A DNA stretch of 64,000 nucleotides from Nitrospira sp. (GCA_029194535.1 JARFXR010000001.1:248001-312000); one strand, 5' to 3'; shown: positions 40,389-48,923, counted from the stretch's first letter. Translations and numbers: made by a program. Notes: generated by a model from the sequence alone, not told the origin.

Positions 40389-40509
40389 CCACGGCTTGAC
40401 AGCCGTGGTCCCTCTGGTGTCTTCGGCGGAGCCCGCCGAAGCATGTCCTCCTTCGCCAAGGCCTCGGAGGATACCCATTGCGCATTCCTCCACGGTTTAG
40501 CAGCCGTGG
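40389..40509. repeat. Paired hairpins, possible IS200/IS605-type remnant
   Basis: CCACGGCTTGACAGCCGTGG at 40389-40408 and CCACGGTTTAGCAGCCGTGG at 40490-40509 are similar hairpins 101 bp apart in the same orientation, with a third stem GGCGGAGCCCGCC between. Palindrome-bounded scraps like this are left by IS200/IS605 elements. No tnpA or tnpB is present. Confidence 0.4.
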
Positions 40510-40666
40510 CTTCCTGCGCAGGCGGATGGAGGTACGGCTGCATGATGAATTCCGGATGAAAAAGAGCATGAAGAAATGCGACGGAGAATCACTGATCACT
40601 CTGGACGGACGCCGACCGCTCACTGCGCGGAGAGACCGGTGTCGGAAGAGCGAGAAGACGGAGCAA

Positions 40667-41080
40667 TTACAGGTCGAAATGCCCCGCCGCTTCCGGTTGA
40701 TAGAGGATTTCCTCGATTTTCACCTGTTTGTTGCCCGAAGGCACGCGCCACTCGATCGTATCTCCCACTCGGTACCCCAGCAAAGCAGTGCCGATGGGGG
40801 CCAACACGGAGATCTTGTCCTGCTCGATGTTCGCGTCGCTGGGAAACACCACGGTGCAGACCCGTTCCTCTCCGCTATAGAGATCGACAAACCTGACGCG
40901 TGAATTCATCGTCACCACATCCTTGGGAATCGCTTTCGAGTCAACGATGTGAGCCCGATCCAATTCCCTCTCCAAGCTACGGAGATACTCGGCATCCTTT
41001 CCCTTGAAGGTAATGCCCACTCCGACGAGTTCTCTGAGTCGCTTGAGATCGAAGTCCGTCATATAGATCGCCCGCTCCAT
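40667..41080 (-). CDS. rnk: Rnk-type regulator of nucleoside diphosphate kinase (GreA/B family)
   Basis: A 137-residue protein: ITFKGKDAEYLRSLERELDR as a short N-terminal coiled coil, then the GreA/GreB C-terminal FKBP-like domain with VTMNSRVRFVDLYSGEERVC, ISVLAPIGTALLGYRVGDTI and EWRVPSGNKQVKIEEILYQP. The short coiled coil distinguishes Rnk from GreA. Rnk binds RNA polymerase and affects nucleotide pools. GGAGGG lies 8 bp before ATG 41080. Confidence 0.85.
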   Translation of the reverse strand: MERAIYMTDFDLKRLRELVGVGITFKGKDAEYLRSLERELDRAHIVDSKAIPKDVVTMNSRVRFVDLYSGEERVCTVVFPSDANIEQDKISVLAPIGTALLGYRVGDTIEWRVPSGNKQVKIEEILYQPEAAGHFDL

Positions 41081-41224
41081 GACTCAATCCCTCCTTGTGG
41101 TTGCCGCCTATGTCGCCGTACATGCCATGCAGAGGGCTCACAGTCCGAGCGCCCCTTGTACTTGCATCCACACTACCCGATCCTCATCACGAAATGGAAC
41201 CCGACAACCGTCCATTAGAGCTTC

Positions 41225-41267
41225 TTCACGCTCGCTTCACGCTCCGTTCATGTTCGGTCGGTACACT
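41225..41267 (+). promoter_or_regulatory. Triple 11-bp direct repeat plus -10: OmpR-type response-regulator promoter
   Basis: TTCACGCTC at 41225-41233 and 41236-41244 and TTCATGTTC at 41247-41255 are spaced exactly 11 bp apart. Tandem half-sites at one helical turn are how OmpR/PhoB-family regulators bind. TACACT at 41262-41267 would be the -10, just downstream, with the repeats covering the -35. The response regulator of this family is encoded 470 bp downstream at 41727. Confidence 0.55.
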
Positions 41268-41383
41268 CGTCCCGGCAAGACAAGCCGTTTCAACGGCGGG
41301 CTGCGACATCCGCCTGTGGCAAGTGAACAGATCCCACCGAGCGGTTCCAAGGGCAGAGGGATTCTCACGAAAGGAGGAACGTC

Positions 41384-41479
41384 ATGATGACTGTCGCTAC
41401 GACCGCGGCCCTGCTGTACGGGGGAATCTTCATCCTCTGTTTGGTTGGAGTCTTGACAAGAGGGATGGTGGCCGGGTGA
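41384..41479 (+). CDS. Small membrane peptide, 31 residues
   Basis: ATG 41384 (or 41387) follows AAAGGAGGAAC at ideal spacing, the best ribosome site in the area. The peptide MMTVATTAALLYGGIFILCL continues VGVLTRGMVAG: one membrane helix with a short positively charged end. It lies between the OmpR-type repeat promoter and the two-component genes, so it is probably a regulated member of that operon. No known family recognised; small size means it could be chance, but the ribosome site argues for it. Confidence 0.55.
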   Translation: MMTVATTAALLYGGIFILCLVGVLTRGMVAG

Positions 41480-41726
41480 TGATTTCTCGACGAGCTTTGT
41501 GCTGCCGTTGTATCGGAAGCGATAGGAATTGCTACCTGCAGCACACGAATCGCCCTTAGGCGCAGTTGTTCCCGGGAACGCCGAGATCTCTTCGACGGAT
41601 ACGCATCGGAGTGACCGGCCACTCGCGCGGTGTCATAATAGCGCCGCCGTGGGGATCCGCTCGGCCGACGTCGGATCGCCGGTCCGACCGGGTCGATTCG
41701 GTCATGAGCGGGAAATGGGAGAGCCT

Positions 41727-42410
41727 ATGCGACTGTTGCTGGTTGAAGATGATTTGGACCTCGCGCAGTTCATCCGCAAAGGGCTGAAGGAGGAGCAGTA
41801 TGCGGTGGACTTCGCCGCCGATGGCGAAGCAGGGTTGGCGTTGGCCTTGGGTAACCCTTACGATCTGTTGATCCTCGACATCATGTTGCCCAAGCTCGAC
41901 GGGCTTGCTCTGTGTCGACGTCTACGCACTGTCGGGAACATGACTCCAGTGCTGCTCCTTACGGCGCGTAACACCGTAGAGGATAAGGTCTCCGGTTTCG
42001 ATACCGGAGCGGACCAATTTCTGACCAAACCGTTCGCGTTTGCCGAATTGCTGGCTCGGATCCGGGCGTTGCTGCGTCGGGGAGGGCCGCAACAGCTGGT
42101 CCATCTGACGGCAGCAGACCTGGAGTTGGATCCGGCGTCCCATCGCGTCTGGCGGGCGGGAAAAGAAATCACGCTGACGAATAAAGAATATGCGCTGCTC
42201 GAATTTCTCCTCCGCAACAAGAATCGAGTGCTGACACGAACGGCGATCATCGAACACGTGTGGGACATCAGTTACGACCCGATGACGAACATTGTCGATG
42301 CCCACATTCGGGCCCTGCGCGCCAAAATGGACCGGGATTGTTCGCCTCAGCTGATCGCGACGGTGCGCGGTGCGGGGTACATGCTGCAGGAGCCGGAACC
42401 GGTCGCATGA
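41727..42410 (+). CDS. OmpR/CusR-family response regulator
   Basis: A 227-residue regulator. Receiver domain: MRLLLVEDDLDLAQFIRKGL, phospho-acceptor Asp51 (LLILDIMLP), Thr/Lys switch (LLLTARN, TKPFAFAELL). C-terminal winged helix (LTNKEYALLEFLLRNKNRVL, VDAHIRALRAKMD, TVRGAGYML). This subgroup includes metal-responsive CusR/CopR regulators. ATG 41727 starts at the receiver; the stop overlaps the kinase start as ATGA. Confidence 0.95.
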   Translation: MRLLLVEDDLDLAQFIRKGLKEEQYAVDFAADGEAGLALALGNPYDLLILDIMLPKLDGLALCRRLRTVGNMTPVLLLTARNTVEDKVSGFDTGADQFLTKPFAFAELLARIRALLRRGGPQQLVHLTAADLELDPASHRVWRAGKEITLTNKEYALLEFLLRNKNRVLTRTAIIEHVWDISYDPMTNIVDAHIRALRAKMDRDCSPQLIATVRGAGYMLQEPEPVA

Positions 42411-43846
42411 AGTCTCTCCAAGGGTTGATCCGTCGGTCTGCCCTCGTCCTGATGGCGGGGCTCCTCCTTATCTTTTCCGTCCTGATGTACGCCGGAGGCG
42501 ACGCCCTGGTGCGCCGCTTCGTGGACGGCAGGCTGCTGGGGTTGGCGGAGACGCTAGCCAAGATCGTTGAGCAGCACCCCGACCTCATCGAGAGATCCGG
42601 TGAGGACTTTGCGCTTGCCGCGGGGGTGAAGCGGAACGAGAAACAACAGCACGAGCTGCAGGAAGTCACCCATTCTCTTCGGATCTTCTCGCCGGAAGGT
42701 CGCCTACTCTGGAAGGGATCCGATGCGGTGGCGCAGCCGCCGATCAATGAGAAGGTCTTCGAACGAATTCGCCTCGGAAACACCGTGTTTGAAACCGTTG
42801 AGTCGGCCGATGACGCCCCCGTTCGACAGCTGTTCTTGCCCGTTCCCCGTCACGGTGAGGCGCGGTACGTGTTGCAGGCTGAAGCATCCCTGCTGCTGTA
42901 CCGAGAGACACTCAAGGGGCTTGCGCTCCTCCTGACCTTTGGAACGGGAACCATCCTTTTCGTCGCCTGGGTGGCCAGCGGATGGCTGGCCAAAAAAGTG
43001 CTGACCCCGATCGAGGTGGTGAGTACCGGCGCCGAAACGATGTCTGAAGCCGACCTGGGAAAACGATTGACTCTCGATTCACCGTATCAGGAATTTCGTC
43101 GGCTTACCCAGGCATTCAACTCCGTGATGGACCGGTTTCAGCGGAGCGTTGATAGTCAACGCCGATTTATCGACCATGCCGCTCACGAAATGCAGACGCC
43201 TTTGACCGTCTTGCAGGGCAACCTGGAGGTCGCGCTCCTCAAAGCCAGGACCTCGGAAGAATATCGCGACGCGCTTATCAACAATCTTGAGCAAGTGGGA
43301 CGTCTGATCTCGCTGACGCGTTCCCTGTTGACGCTCGCGAAGTTCACCGCCGACAAGCCTCCCGTTCACCTCGCGCCGCTCGCCTTGGAGCCATTGATCC
43401 GCGATCTCGTGGCCGAATTGACCATTCTTTTCGACGAGCGCCGAATCACCTTGTCGTGTGAATCCCAATCGGTCCCACCTGTCCTGGGCGATGCACAGTG
43501 GGTCAAACAAGCGTTGATCAATCTCCTCGACAACGCCCTTCGCTACACCCCGCCCGGCGGAGCCGTGACTGTCCGCTTGCAGGCGATCGGGGAAGGGGTC
43601 GCTGTGATTGTCGAGGATACGGGCCACGGGATCGAGCCGGAACATCTGCCTCATCTCTTCGAGCGATTTTATCGGACCGACTGGGCACGGTCGAAGGATT
43701 CCGGTGGCACCGGACTCGGACTTCCGATCGTCAAGGAAATCGCGGAAGCCCACGGCGGCGCGATTTCGGTGATGAGCCATGTCGACAAGGGCTCGGTCTT
43801 TACCCTGCGGTTTCCTGTTCACACTCCTCGGACGATTCCTGCCTAG
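42407..43846 (+). CDS. Sensor histidine kinase (CusS-like)
   Basis: A 479-residue kinase: membrane helix at 11-33, a periplasmic sensor of about 130 residues (DGRLLGLAETLAKIVEQHPD), a second membrane helix (LLLTFGTGTILFVAWVASGW), HAMP (KKVLTPIEVVSTGAETM), H-box FIDHAAHEMQTPLTVLQG, N-box INLLDNALRYTPPGGAV, G boxes VEDTGHGI and GTGLGLPIVKEI. No obvious Cys/His/Met metal site in the sensor loop, so the signal is uncertain. Coupled to the regulator by a 4-bp overlap. The 239 bp downstream to 44085 hold no clear gene. Confidence 0.93.
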   Translation: MKSLQGLIRRSALVLMAGLLLIFSVLMYAGGDALVRRFVDGRLLGLAETLAKIVEQHPDLIERSGEDFALAAGVKRNEKQQHELQEVTHSLRIFSPEGRLLWKGSDAVAQPPINEKVFERIRLGNTVFETVESADDAPVRQLFLPVPRHGEARYVLQAEASLLLYRETLKGLALLLTFGTGTILFVAWVASGWLAKKVLTPIEVVSTGAETMSEADLGKRLTLDSPYQEFRRLTQAFNSVMDRFQRSVDSQRRFIDHAAHEMQTPLTVLQGNLEVALLKARTSEEYRDALINNLEQVGRLISLTRSLLTLAKFTADKPPVHLAPLALEPLIRDLVAELTILFDERRITLSCESQSVPPVLGDAQWVKQALINLLDNALRYTPPGGAVTVRLQAIGEGVAVIVEDTGHGIEPEHLPHLFERFYRTDWARSKDSGGTGLGLPIVKEIAEAHGGAISVMSHVDKGSVFTLRFPVHTPRTIPA

Positions 43847-44085
43847 CCGGCCGGCGCTCCGCATCTTCCCCCACTTTCATTTTCGTCTTGTCTCTGAGGC
43901 GTCGGTTCAGATCGCCGGGTGCGGCTTTGCGTCCGCGGACGTGCATGCCCAAGACGGTTCGGGAAGATGAAGAATTCTTCATGATCCGTTCATGGATCGA
44001 TCATGTGACCGAGCTATTGTGACACCGGCAGGTGAAGGAAACTCTTTCCAGCAGGACGCTGGTTGAAAAGCTACAGGAGGACGGA

Positions 44086-45039
44086 ATGCAGCACGGAAAT
44101 GGACGAGAGAATTTGTGGTCGATCGTATTGGCAGGCGGTGACGGAGTGCGGACCAAGGAATTCATCCGGCGTTGGTTCGGCTACGAGAGGCCGAAGCAAT
44201 ACTGCACTTTCGTCGGTTCTCGCTCGATGTTCCAGCACACCCTCGACCGAGCGGCCAAATTGACCCCCTGGGAGCGCGTGGTCGTCGTGGCGGCCCGACA
44301 CCATCAACATGAAGTCTGGGCCCAGCTCGATGGCAGACCGGCCGGCATGGTGCTGTTACAGCCTAAGAACGTGGACACGGCGGCCGGCATATTTCTGCCC
44401 CTCACTTTCATCTTGGCGCGTGATCCGTGGGCGACCGTGGTGATCTATCCATCGGATCATTTCGTCCATCCGGAGGATTCGTTTGTGGCTGCAGTCGAGC
44501 AGGCGGTGCGGGGAAGCGCCGGTCTTGACGGCCGACCCGTCTTACTCGGGGTCAAACCGGACAGCCTGGAATTGGAGTATGGCTGGATCAAGCCGGGACG
44601 CTTTCTGGGATGGACAGGGAAGGCGCCCGTCCATGCGGTGGAGACGTTCCTTGAGAAACCAGACGAGGCCGCTGCCATCGAAGCCGAGGCCGCCGGCAGT
44701 CTGTGGAATACGATGGTACTGGCAGCCGAAGGAAGAACACTCTGGAGCTTGGGATGGACGTGCTTTCCCGAGATGATGCCGCTCTTCGAACGGCTGAAAG
44801 AAGCCATCGACACGGCTGAGGAACTGAGGGTCCTTGACGAAATCTATACGATCATGCCGCCCCGGAACTTCTCCTCGCACCTGCTCGAATGCGCGCCGGA
44901 ACGGCCCGCGGTCATGGAAATGACGAGGGTCCTCTGGAGTGACTGGGGGAAGCCCGAGCGAATCCTGTCGGGTCTCGAAAAGATCGGGAAACGGCCGGCG
45001 ACGGCGGAGGTCGCGCTCCCATTCGTCTATGTAGGGTGA
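44086..45039 (+). CDS. Mannose-1-phosphate guanylyltransferase-like nucleotidyltransferase
   Basis: A 317-residue NTP-transferase: SIVLAGGDGVRTKEFIRRWF (LAGGxGxR), ERPKQYCTFVGSRSMFQHTL, VIYPSDHFVHPEDSF and VETFLEKPDEAAAIE. Members make GDP-mannose for glycans. The loop is GDGVR rather than GxGTRL and lacks the isomerase domain of bifunctional forms. AGGAGGACGGA before ATG 44086 decides the start over an ATG 54 bp upstream. Stand-alone. Confidence 0.8.
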   Translation: MQHGNGRENLWSIVLAGGDGVRTKEFIRRWFGYERPKQYCTFVGSRSMFQHTLDRAAKLTPWERVVVVAARHHQHEVWAQLDGRPAGMVLLQPKNVDTAAGIFLPLTFILARDPWATVVIYPSDHFVHPEDSFVAAVEQAVRGSAGLDGRPVLLGVKPDSLELEYGWIKPGRFLGWTGKAPVHAVETFLEKPDEAAAIEAEAAGSLWNTMVLAAEGRTLWSLGWTCFPEMMPLFERLKEAIDTAEELRVLDEIYTIMPPRNFSSHLLECAPERPAVMEMTRVLWSDWGKPERILSGLEKIGKRPATAEVALPFVYVG

Positions 45040-45273
45040 TGAACGGTTCAGCCGCGTGCATCTCTATAGCGTGCGTACCGAGCGGTATCGCACAGACATG
45101 ACAGGATGATCCAGAACGCGCTCGTCTACCCGAGTCCGCTTGAGACATTCAGATACGCTGCATTCTTAAGAGGATTACGTAGAGCGCGATGGGTCTCGGT
45201 GACAGGTTGGATTTCATCGGTATGACTTTTGCGGGACAGAAATTCCGTCACGCGATAGAGACTCGAGTCTATC

Positions 45274-45365
45274 TCAAAATTGTTGGAGCAGCATGGTGAG
45301 GGATGCGAGCTGCACAAAAGCGAGAAAGTTATCGGCGGCGTTGGTTTCCACGCAGGTCGCGGTCG
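45274..45365 (-). pseudogene. IS5-type transposase C-terminal scrap
   Basis: Within the 475-bp gap 45040-45514 the minus frame gives CVETNAADNFLAFVQLASLT then MLLQQF and TGA at 45274. NxADNFLxFxQLASI is the usual ending of IS5-family transposases. Only about 25 codons remain, and no terminal repeat was found. Nothing else in this gap looks coding. Confidence 0.6.
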
Positions 45366-45451
45366 TCTTGGGTCTTCAGTTTCTCTGTGGATTCGTGCGA
45401 CGCGATCACCACATTTGAGATTAGAGTCTAGGGGGATTGCTAGTTGCTCTG

Positions 45452-45463
45452 TTGTTCGAACAA
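45452..45463. promoter_or_regulatory. 12-bp palindrome, likely operator of the S24 repressor
   Basis: TTGTTCGAACAA is a perfect palindrome 51 bp upstream of the GTG start of the XRE/S24 gene, with the GAAC core common in LexA-like operators. The simplest reading is autoregulation; no other gene nearby points away from it. Confidence 0.45.
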
Positions 45464-45514
45464 GACGATTGGTAGCGGTCAAGTGATGTTGTTTTCTCAC
45501 TAGGAGCCACCACA

Positions 45515-46162
45515 GTGAACCTCAAGGGGCTGGTTCATCGAGAACTCGGCGAGGGACTGACGGAAAAAGAGCTGGCCTCGGCCGTGGCGGTGTCCGAGCG
45601 GACGATCGAGAATATTCTGGCCGGCAGGCTGCCGCATGACCGTACCACCTGGGAAAAATTCGCGCGGTACTTTCGGATGGATGTGGATTTCCTGCGGACC
45701 GGAGAGTCGACCCATGCGAGAACAACGGTGGAACTCCCGGGGAGTACCCATCATTCCGCGGCGGGTGAAATCCGGAAGTTTCCCCTGCTCCAGTGGCAGC
45801 ACCTGGGCCAGATCGTCACGGGCCAAACCCTTCCTGAGGCCGCCCACGCCGAAGCTCTGATCGAGGCGACGGACGTGACGGGGATACGCACCGTCGCCGC
45901 GAAAGTCCCGGACGACTCGATGGAGCCCCTGTTCAGCGAAGGAGAAATGATTTTTGTGAATCCCGACCTCGAATGGAACCCGGGCGACTATGTCATTGCC
46001 CAGAGTGGGGACGGACACTCGGACGCCCTGTTCCTTCGACAGATCAAACGCATCGGCAGTCACTGCATGCTCCATCCGCTGAACCGGAAATACGACGATC
46101 TTCCGGTCACGACCCGAGACGCCGTGTGGGGAAAGGTCGTCAGGCTGCGCAAGAATCTCTGA
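45515..46162 (+). CDS. XRE-type repressor with S24 peptidase domain
   Basis: A 215-residue LexA/CI-like protein. Helix-turn-helix at about 15-45 (LTEKELASAVAVSERTIENI); S24 domain from about 88. Catalytic Ser135 (VPDDSMEPLF) and Lys178 (LRQIKRIG) are present. Where cleavable repressors have Ala-Gly about 37 residues before the Ser, this one has Leu97-Gly98 (FPLLQWQHLGQIV). The start is GTG 45515 after TAGGAG. No prophage genes flank it, so it is a stand-alone chromosomal regulator. Confidence 0.85.
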   Translation: MNLKGLVHRELGEGLTEKELASAVAVSERTIENILAGRLPHDRTTWEKFARYFRMDVDFLRTGESTHARTTVELPGSTHHSAAGEIRKFPLLQWQHLGQIVTGQTLPEAAHAEALIEATDVTGIRTVAAKVPDDSMEPLFSEGEMIFVNPDLEWNPGDYVIAQSGDGHSDALFLRQIKRIGSHCMLHPLNRKYDDLPVTTRDAVWGKVVRLRKNL

Positions 46163-46242
46163 AACCTTTTGAATATCTTCATGAGCATGGAGAACGATGA
46201 CATGATCCTCTACAACCAAGCGGCCGGTCCGGAAAGGGAAGT

Positions 46243-47031
46243 ATGATGAAACGTAACGGTTGGTGGCGATTTGTGATTGTCCTTGCGTGGTGGCTCGGCG
46301 CCGGCTCCCCCGTCGGCGCAGCGCCTGATTTGGAGTCGACTCATCCGCAGTTGGTGCCCGGCGATCGGGTGCTGCTCGGCACAGTCCTGGAAATCAGAAG
46401 TGACCAGGCACGAGTCGACACCGGAGAGCTCGAGCCGCGGTTCATCCCCATGGGGGTCAGGAAGGCCAAGGGGCTGCCGGATCTTAAGGCAGGCGATCGG
46501 ATCGAACTCACCGTCAATGATCAAAACCTGTTGGTCGATGTGCATAAAGTCGGTGAGTCCTCCCATCACCGTGTGATTCACGGTCAGCTCGCCGGGCCCA
46601 TGGAAACCGGACACGACAAGGCGGTGATTCGTACAACGAATGGGAAAGAGGAATCTCACCTGGTGAGGCCGGTCGCTCGAAGCAAGGTCGCCTCCGTTCC
46701 CGTGGGCGTGGACGCCGTCTTTCTCATCGACGAACTGGACAAGGTCGTGGATGTGACCTACGGCAGCAAAGAGGCGGTTCATCACGCGGCGGAACTTTGG
46801 CAAAAGAAGACTCCCTTGAAGGGCAACCTGAGCCGCATTGTCGGCGTGATCGTAAAGCCCTTGAAAGACGATACCGTCGTTATTCGCACCGAGGACGGCA
46901 AGGAGCGCTCCTATCCGGTACGTCCGCTCATTCAGCAACGACTGACCGCGGTATCCAAAGGTGATTCCGTGGTGCTTCTCGTTGACGATGAACAGAAAGT
47001 GACGGATGTCGCGTTCACGCCAAGAAATTAA
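46243..47031 (+). CDS. Secreted protein with three repeated beta domains
   Basis: A 262-residue protein with a signal peptide (FVIVLAWWLGAGSPVGAAPD). Three similar units: VLLGTVLEIRSDQARVDTGE ... GDRIELTVNDQNLLVDV; VIHGQLAGPMETGHDKAVIR ... GVDAVFLIDELDKVVDVTY; and RIVGVIVKPLKDDTVVIRTE ... GDSVVLLVDDEQKVTDVAF. Each runs G-x-V/L followed by a nucleotide-binding-free beta barrel of SH3/OB size ending in G-D-x-V/I-x-L-x-x-D. The family is unknown to me. It starts an operon with the next gene 12 bp downstream. Confidence 0.7.
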   Translation: MMKRNGWWRFVIVLAWWLGAGSPVGAAPDLESTHPQLVPGDRVLLGTVLEIRSDQARVDTGELEPRFIPMGVRKAKGLPDLKAGDRIELTVNDQNLLVDVHKVGESSHHRVIHGQLAGPMETGHDKAVIRTTNGKEESHLVRPVARSKVASVPVGVDAVFLIDELDKVVDVTYGSKEAVHHAAELWQKKTPLKGNLSRIVGVIVKPLKDDTVVIRTEDGKERSYPVRPLIQQRLTAVSKGDSVVLLVDDEQKVTDVAFTPRN

Positions 47032-47043
47032 GAAGGAGGCGGT

Positions 47044-47550
47044 ATGAAAACCCCCATCGCGCTGTTCGTGTTTACACTGATCGGCAGTATCGGGATCGCA
47101 ACCCTTCTATACGCAGCGAGTTCCAAGATTGTCGAAGGAGACGTGCTGAAGATCGAGGGAGACTATTATACGGTGCACGATACGGCCGGCCACGAAGTCC
47201 GCTTGCATGTCGACAAGACCACGCACTTGGAGGGCGGCACCTTCAAGGTGGGGGACAAGGTCGAGACCCACGTGACGGATAAGGGGCACGCGCGTTCCAT
47301 CATCCATCTAACCGCCGCCGGTACGATGGCCACGTCTGGTTCGAGGATCGTCGAAGGAGATGTGCTGAAGATCGAGGGAGACTATTATACGGTGCACGAT
47401 ACGGCCGGTCACGAAGTCCGCTTGCATGTCGACAAGACCACGCACCTGGAAGGCGCTTTCAAGGTGGGGAACAAGGTCGAGGCTTATGTGACGGATAAGG
47501 GCCACGTGCGGTTCCTATACCACATCAAGCATCTCGAGCCGGCGAAATAG
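47044..47550 (+). CDS. Secreted protein made of a recent tandem domain duplication
   Basis: A 168-residue protein: signal peptide (IALFVFTLIGSIGIATLLYA) and two nearly identical domains of about 57 residues, each beginning IVEGDVLKIEGDYYTVHDTA and ending VTDKGHxR. Same general beta pattern as the preceding gene and the protein at 24113. Preceded by AAGAAGGAGGC. Likely periplasmic; function unknown. Confidence 0.72.
   Translation: MKTPIALFVFTLIGSIGIATLLYAASSKIVEGDVLKIEGDYYTVHDTAGHEVRLHVDKTTHLEGGTFKVGDKVETHVTDKGHARSIIHLTAAGTMATSGSRIVEGDVLKIEGDYYTVHDTAGHEVRLHVDKTTHLEGAFKVGNKVEAYVTDKGHVRFLYHIKHLEPAK
47131..47486. repeat. Direct tandem repeat, period 219 bp
   Basis: 47131-47270 and 47350-47486 agree at nearly every base (differences such as ACGTGC/ATGTGC, CCGGCC/CCGGTC and one 3-bp indel). 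This near identity is far closer than between other domains of the family, showing a recent in-gene duplication or gene conversion. Confidence 0.85.
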
Positions 47551-47833
47551 GGTGCCAGGTTCCCAGGTTCCATGGGGCGCGCTCACGATTGCTGGGTTCC
47601 AGCACGCGACTCGATTCTCAAGCGGCGAAGGGACCCACACCATGGCGTGAGAGCGCGAAGCGAGCACCGCCGACTGTGCGCAGTAGTGGTCAAACCATAG
47701 ATGACCGTCGACGACTGTCGAAGATAGCTTGCGCGGTTTGCGATAAGAGGTGCCTCACCAACGCAGAATATCCTCCTGCCTGCGCAGGAGGTGCACTGCA
47801 CGCTGACGCGTGCACGTCACAGGGAGATTGATC

Positions 47834-48409
47834 ATGAACGGAGATTCGCCTATTCTGAACGTTTCCCTCACTGCTGTCATGAGTGTGTGCCTTTCCGGTT
47901 CCGTCGTCCTAGCAAGCGAGCGGTCACTGAGTACTGGTCCGATCACGCACCTGATTGCTGAGCAAGCCCAAAGCGACGAACAGGTCAAGTACAAGGTCGA
48001 GGAGCGTCTCCGAACGGATGGCCGCATAGATTGGGAGGTCCTCGACGTCGAAGTGCACGAAGGACAGGCGACGCTCTACGGCGAAGTCTTGACGGAGGAC
48101 CAGAAGGGACTGGCCAGCCTAATCGCAAGTACTGTTCCCGGGGTGAAAAAGTTGAATAACCGCATCATCGTCGATAAGCCGATCTCGACAGACTATCGCC
48201 TCCGGAAGGCGGTATGGAGCACCTTGCGAGGCGTGGATGCGCTGCGAGAACAGACGCACACGTTGCGGGTCCGTGTGGACCATACGGTGGCCACGCTGTC
48301 CGGCTCGGTTGAGCAGCCGCTCCAGGAAGAGGCGGCGGTGAAGGCTGCCCAATCAGTTCAGGGAGTCAGCAAGGTGGTGAATGCGATCAAGGTGCAACCG
48401 AGGTCCTAG
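47834..48409 (+). CDS. Periplasmic double-BON-domain protein
   Basis: A 191-residue protein with a signal-like start (ILNVSLTAVMSVCLSGSVVL) and two BON domains: VKYKVEERLRTDGRIDWEVL ... GEVLTEDQKGLASLIASTVP GVKKLNNRI and YRLRKAVWSTLRGVDALREQ ... GSVEQPLQEEAAVKAAQSV. BON proteins (OsmY-like) protect the envelope under stress. ATG 47834 follows AGGGAG; a longer frame from 47810 has no signal. The 280 bp before it hold no gene, only a small CCTCCTGCCTGCGCAGGAGG hairpin. Confidence 0.85.
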   Translation: MNGDSPILNVSLTAVMSVCLSGSVVLASERSLSTGPITHLIAEQAQSDEQVKYKVEERLRTDGRIDWEVLDVEVHEGQATLYGEVLTEDQKGLASLIASTVPGVKKLNNRIIVDKPISTDYRLRKAVWSTLRGVDALREQTHTLRVRVDHTVATLSGSVEQPLQEEAAVKAAQSVQGVSKVVNAIKVQPRS

Positions 48410-48464
48410 CAGACCGAACGCGAAACATAATACCTTCGTTACCATTTCGGTGGACTTCTAGTGA

Positions 48465-48737
48465 GCGGACGCGACCCGGAAAAGGGTCGAAACGGAACAT
48501 TCCACCTCACACATCGCACGGGTTGGCTCCTGCACCCGGGCCTCCTCGGGGCGAGAGCCGGCGCCTGTGTGGCCTGTCTTCAATGAGGCGGTCGCAGACC
48601 CGTTCGCGCCGCCGATGCCTCCGAACGTGACGCTGGACCAAGTCAACAAGCTAGCGGTGTCCCTCGCACGGAGTGAATCGAACCGGGAGCAGATCCTGCT
48701 TACGGCCCTCGCAGATATGGTTCATGAATTTTTCTAA
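48465..48737 (+). CDS. Possible small ORF or gene remnant
   Basis: An open frame of 90 codons without an early ATG; the last part, PFAPPMPPNVTLDQVNKLAV then SLARSESNREQILLTALADM, has the look of a natural protein and could start at ATG 48615 (40 residues). No ribosome site or recognised family. Possibly the tail of a lost gene between the BON and DUF488 genes. The stretch 48738-48923 shows nothing. Confidence 0.3.
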   Translation, partial: ADATRKRVETEHSTSHIARVGSCTRASSGREPAPVWPVFNEAVADPFAPPMPPNVTLDQVNKLAVSLARSESNREQILLTALADMVHEFF

Positions 48738-48923
48738 GGGTCCGACGCATTCCGCGGCTGCCGTGTGGCGCGTGCCGCTTGGCCAGACACCGGCCTACCT
48801 CGATCCATCCAGGCAAGAGGCGCTGCTCTTCTCTCTCGGGCAGTCAGCGGAAGAGCACGCGGTCGGGAAGTTGGGTTGAAGGACGTGGTCCGGGCCGGTG
48901 AGTGAAAGAACCAGGAGCCCGCA

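Noticed and set aside
45126-45500. 124-codon minus-strand frame in the gap before the repressor
   Set aside because: The transposase scrap lies in a different frame of the same strand, and the remainder is low-complexity without a start signal.
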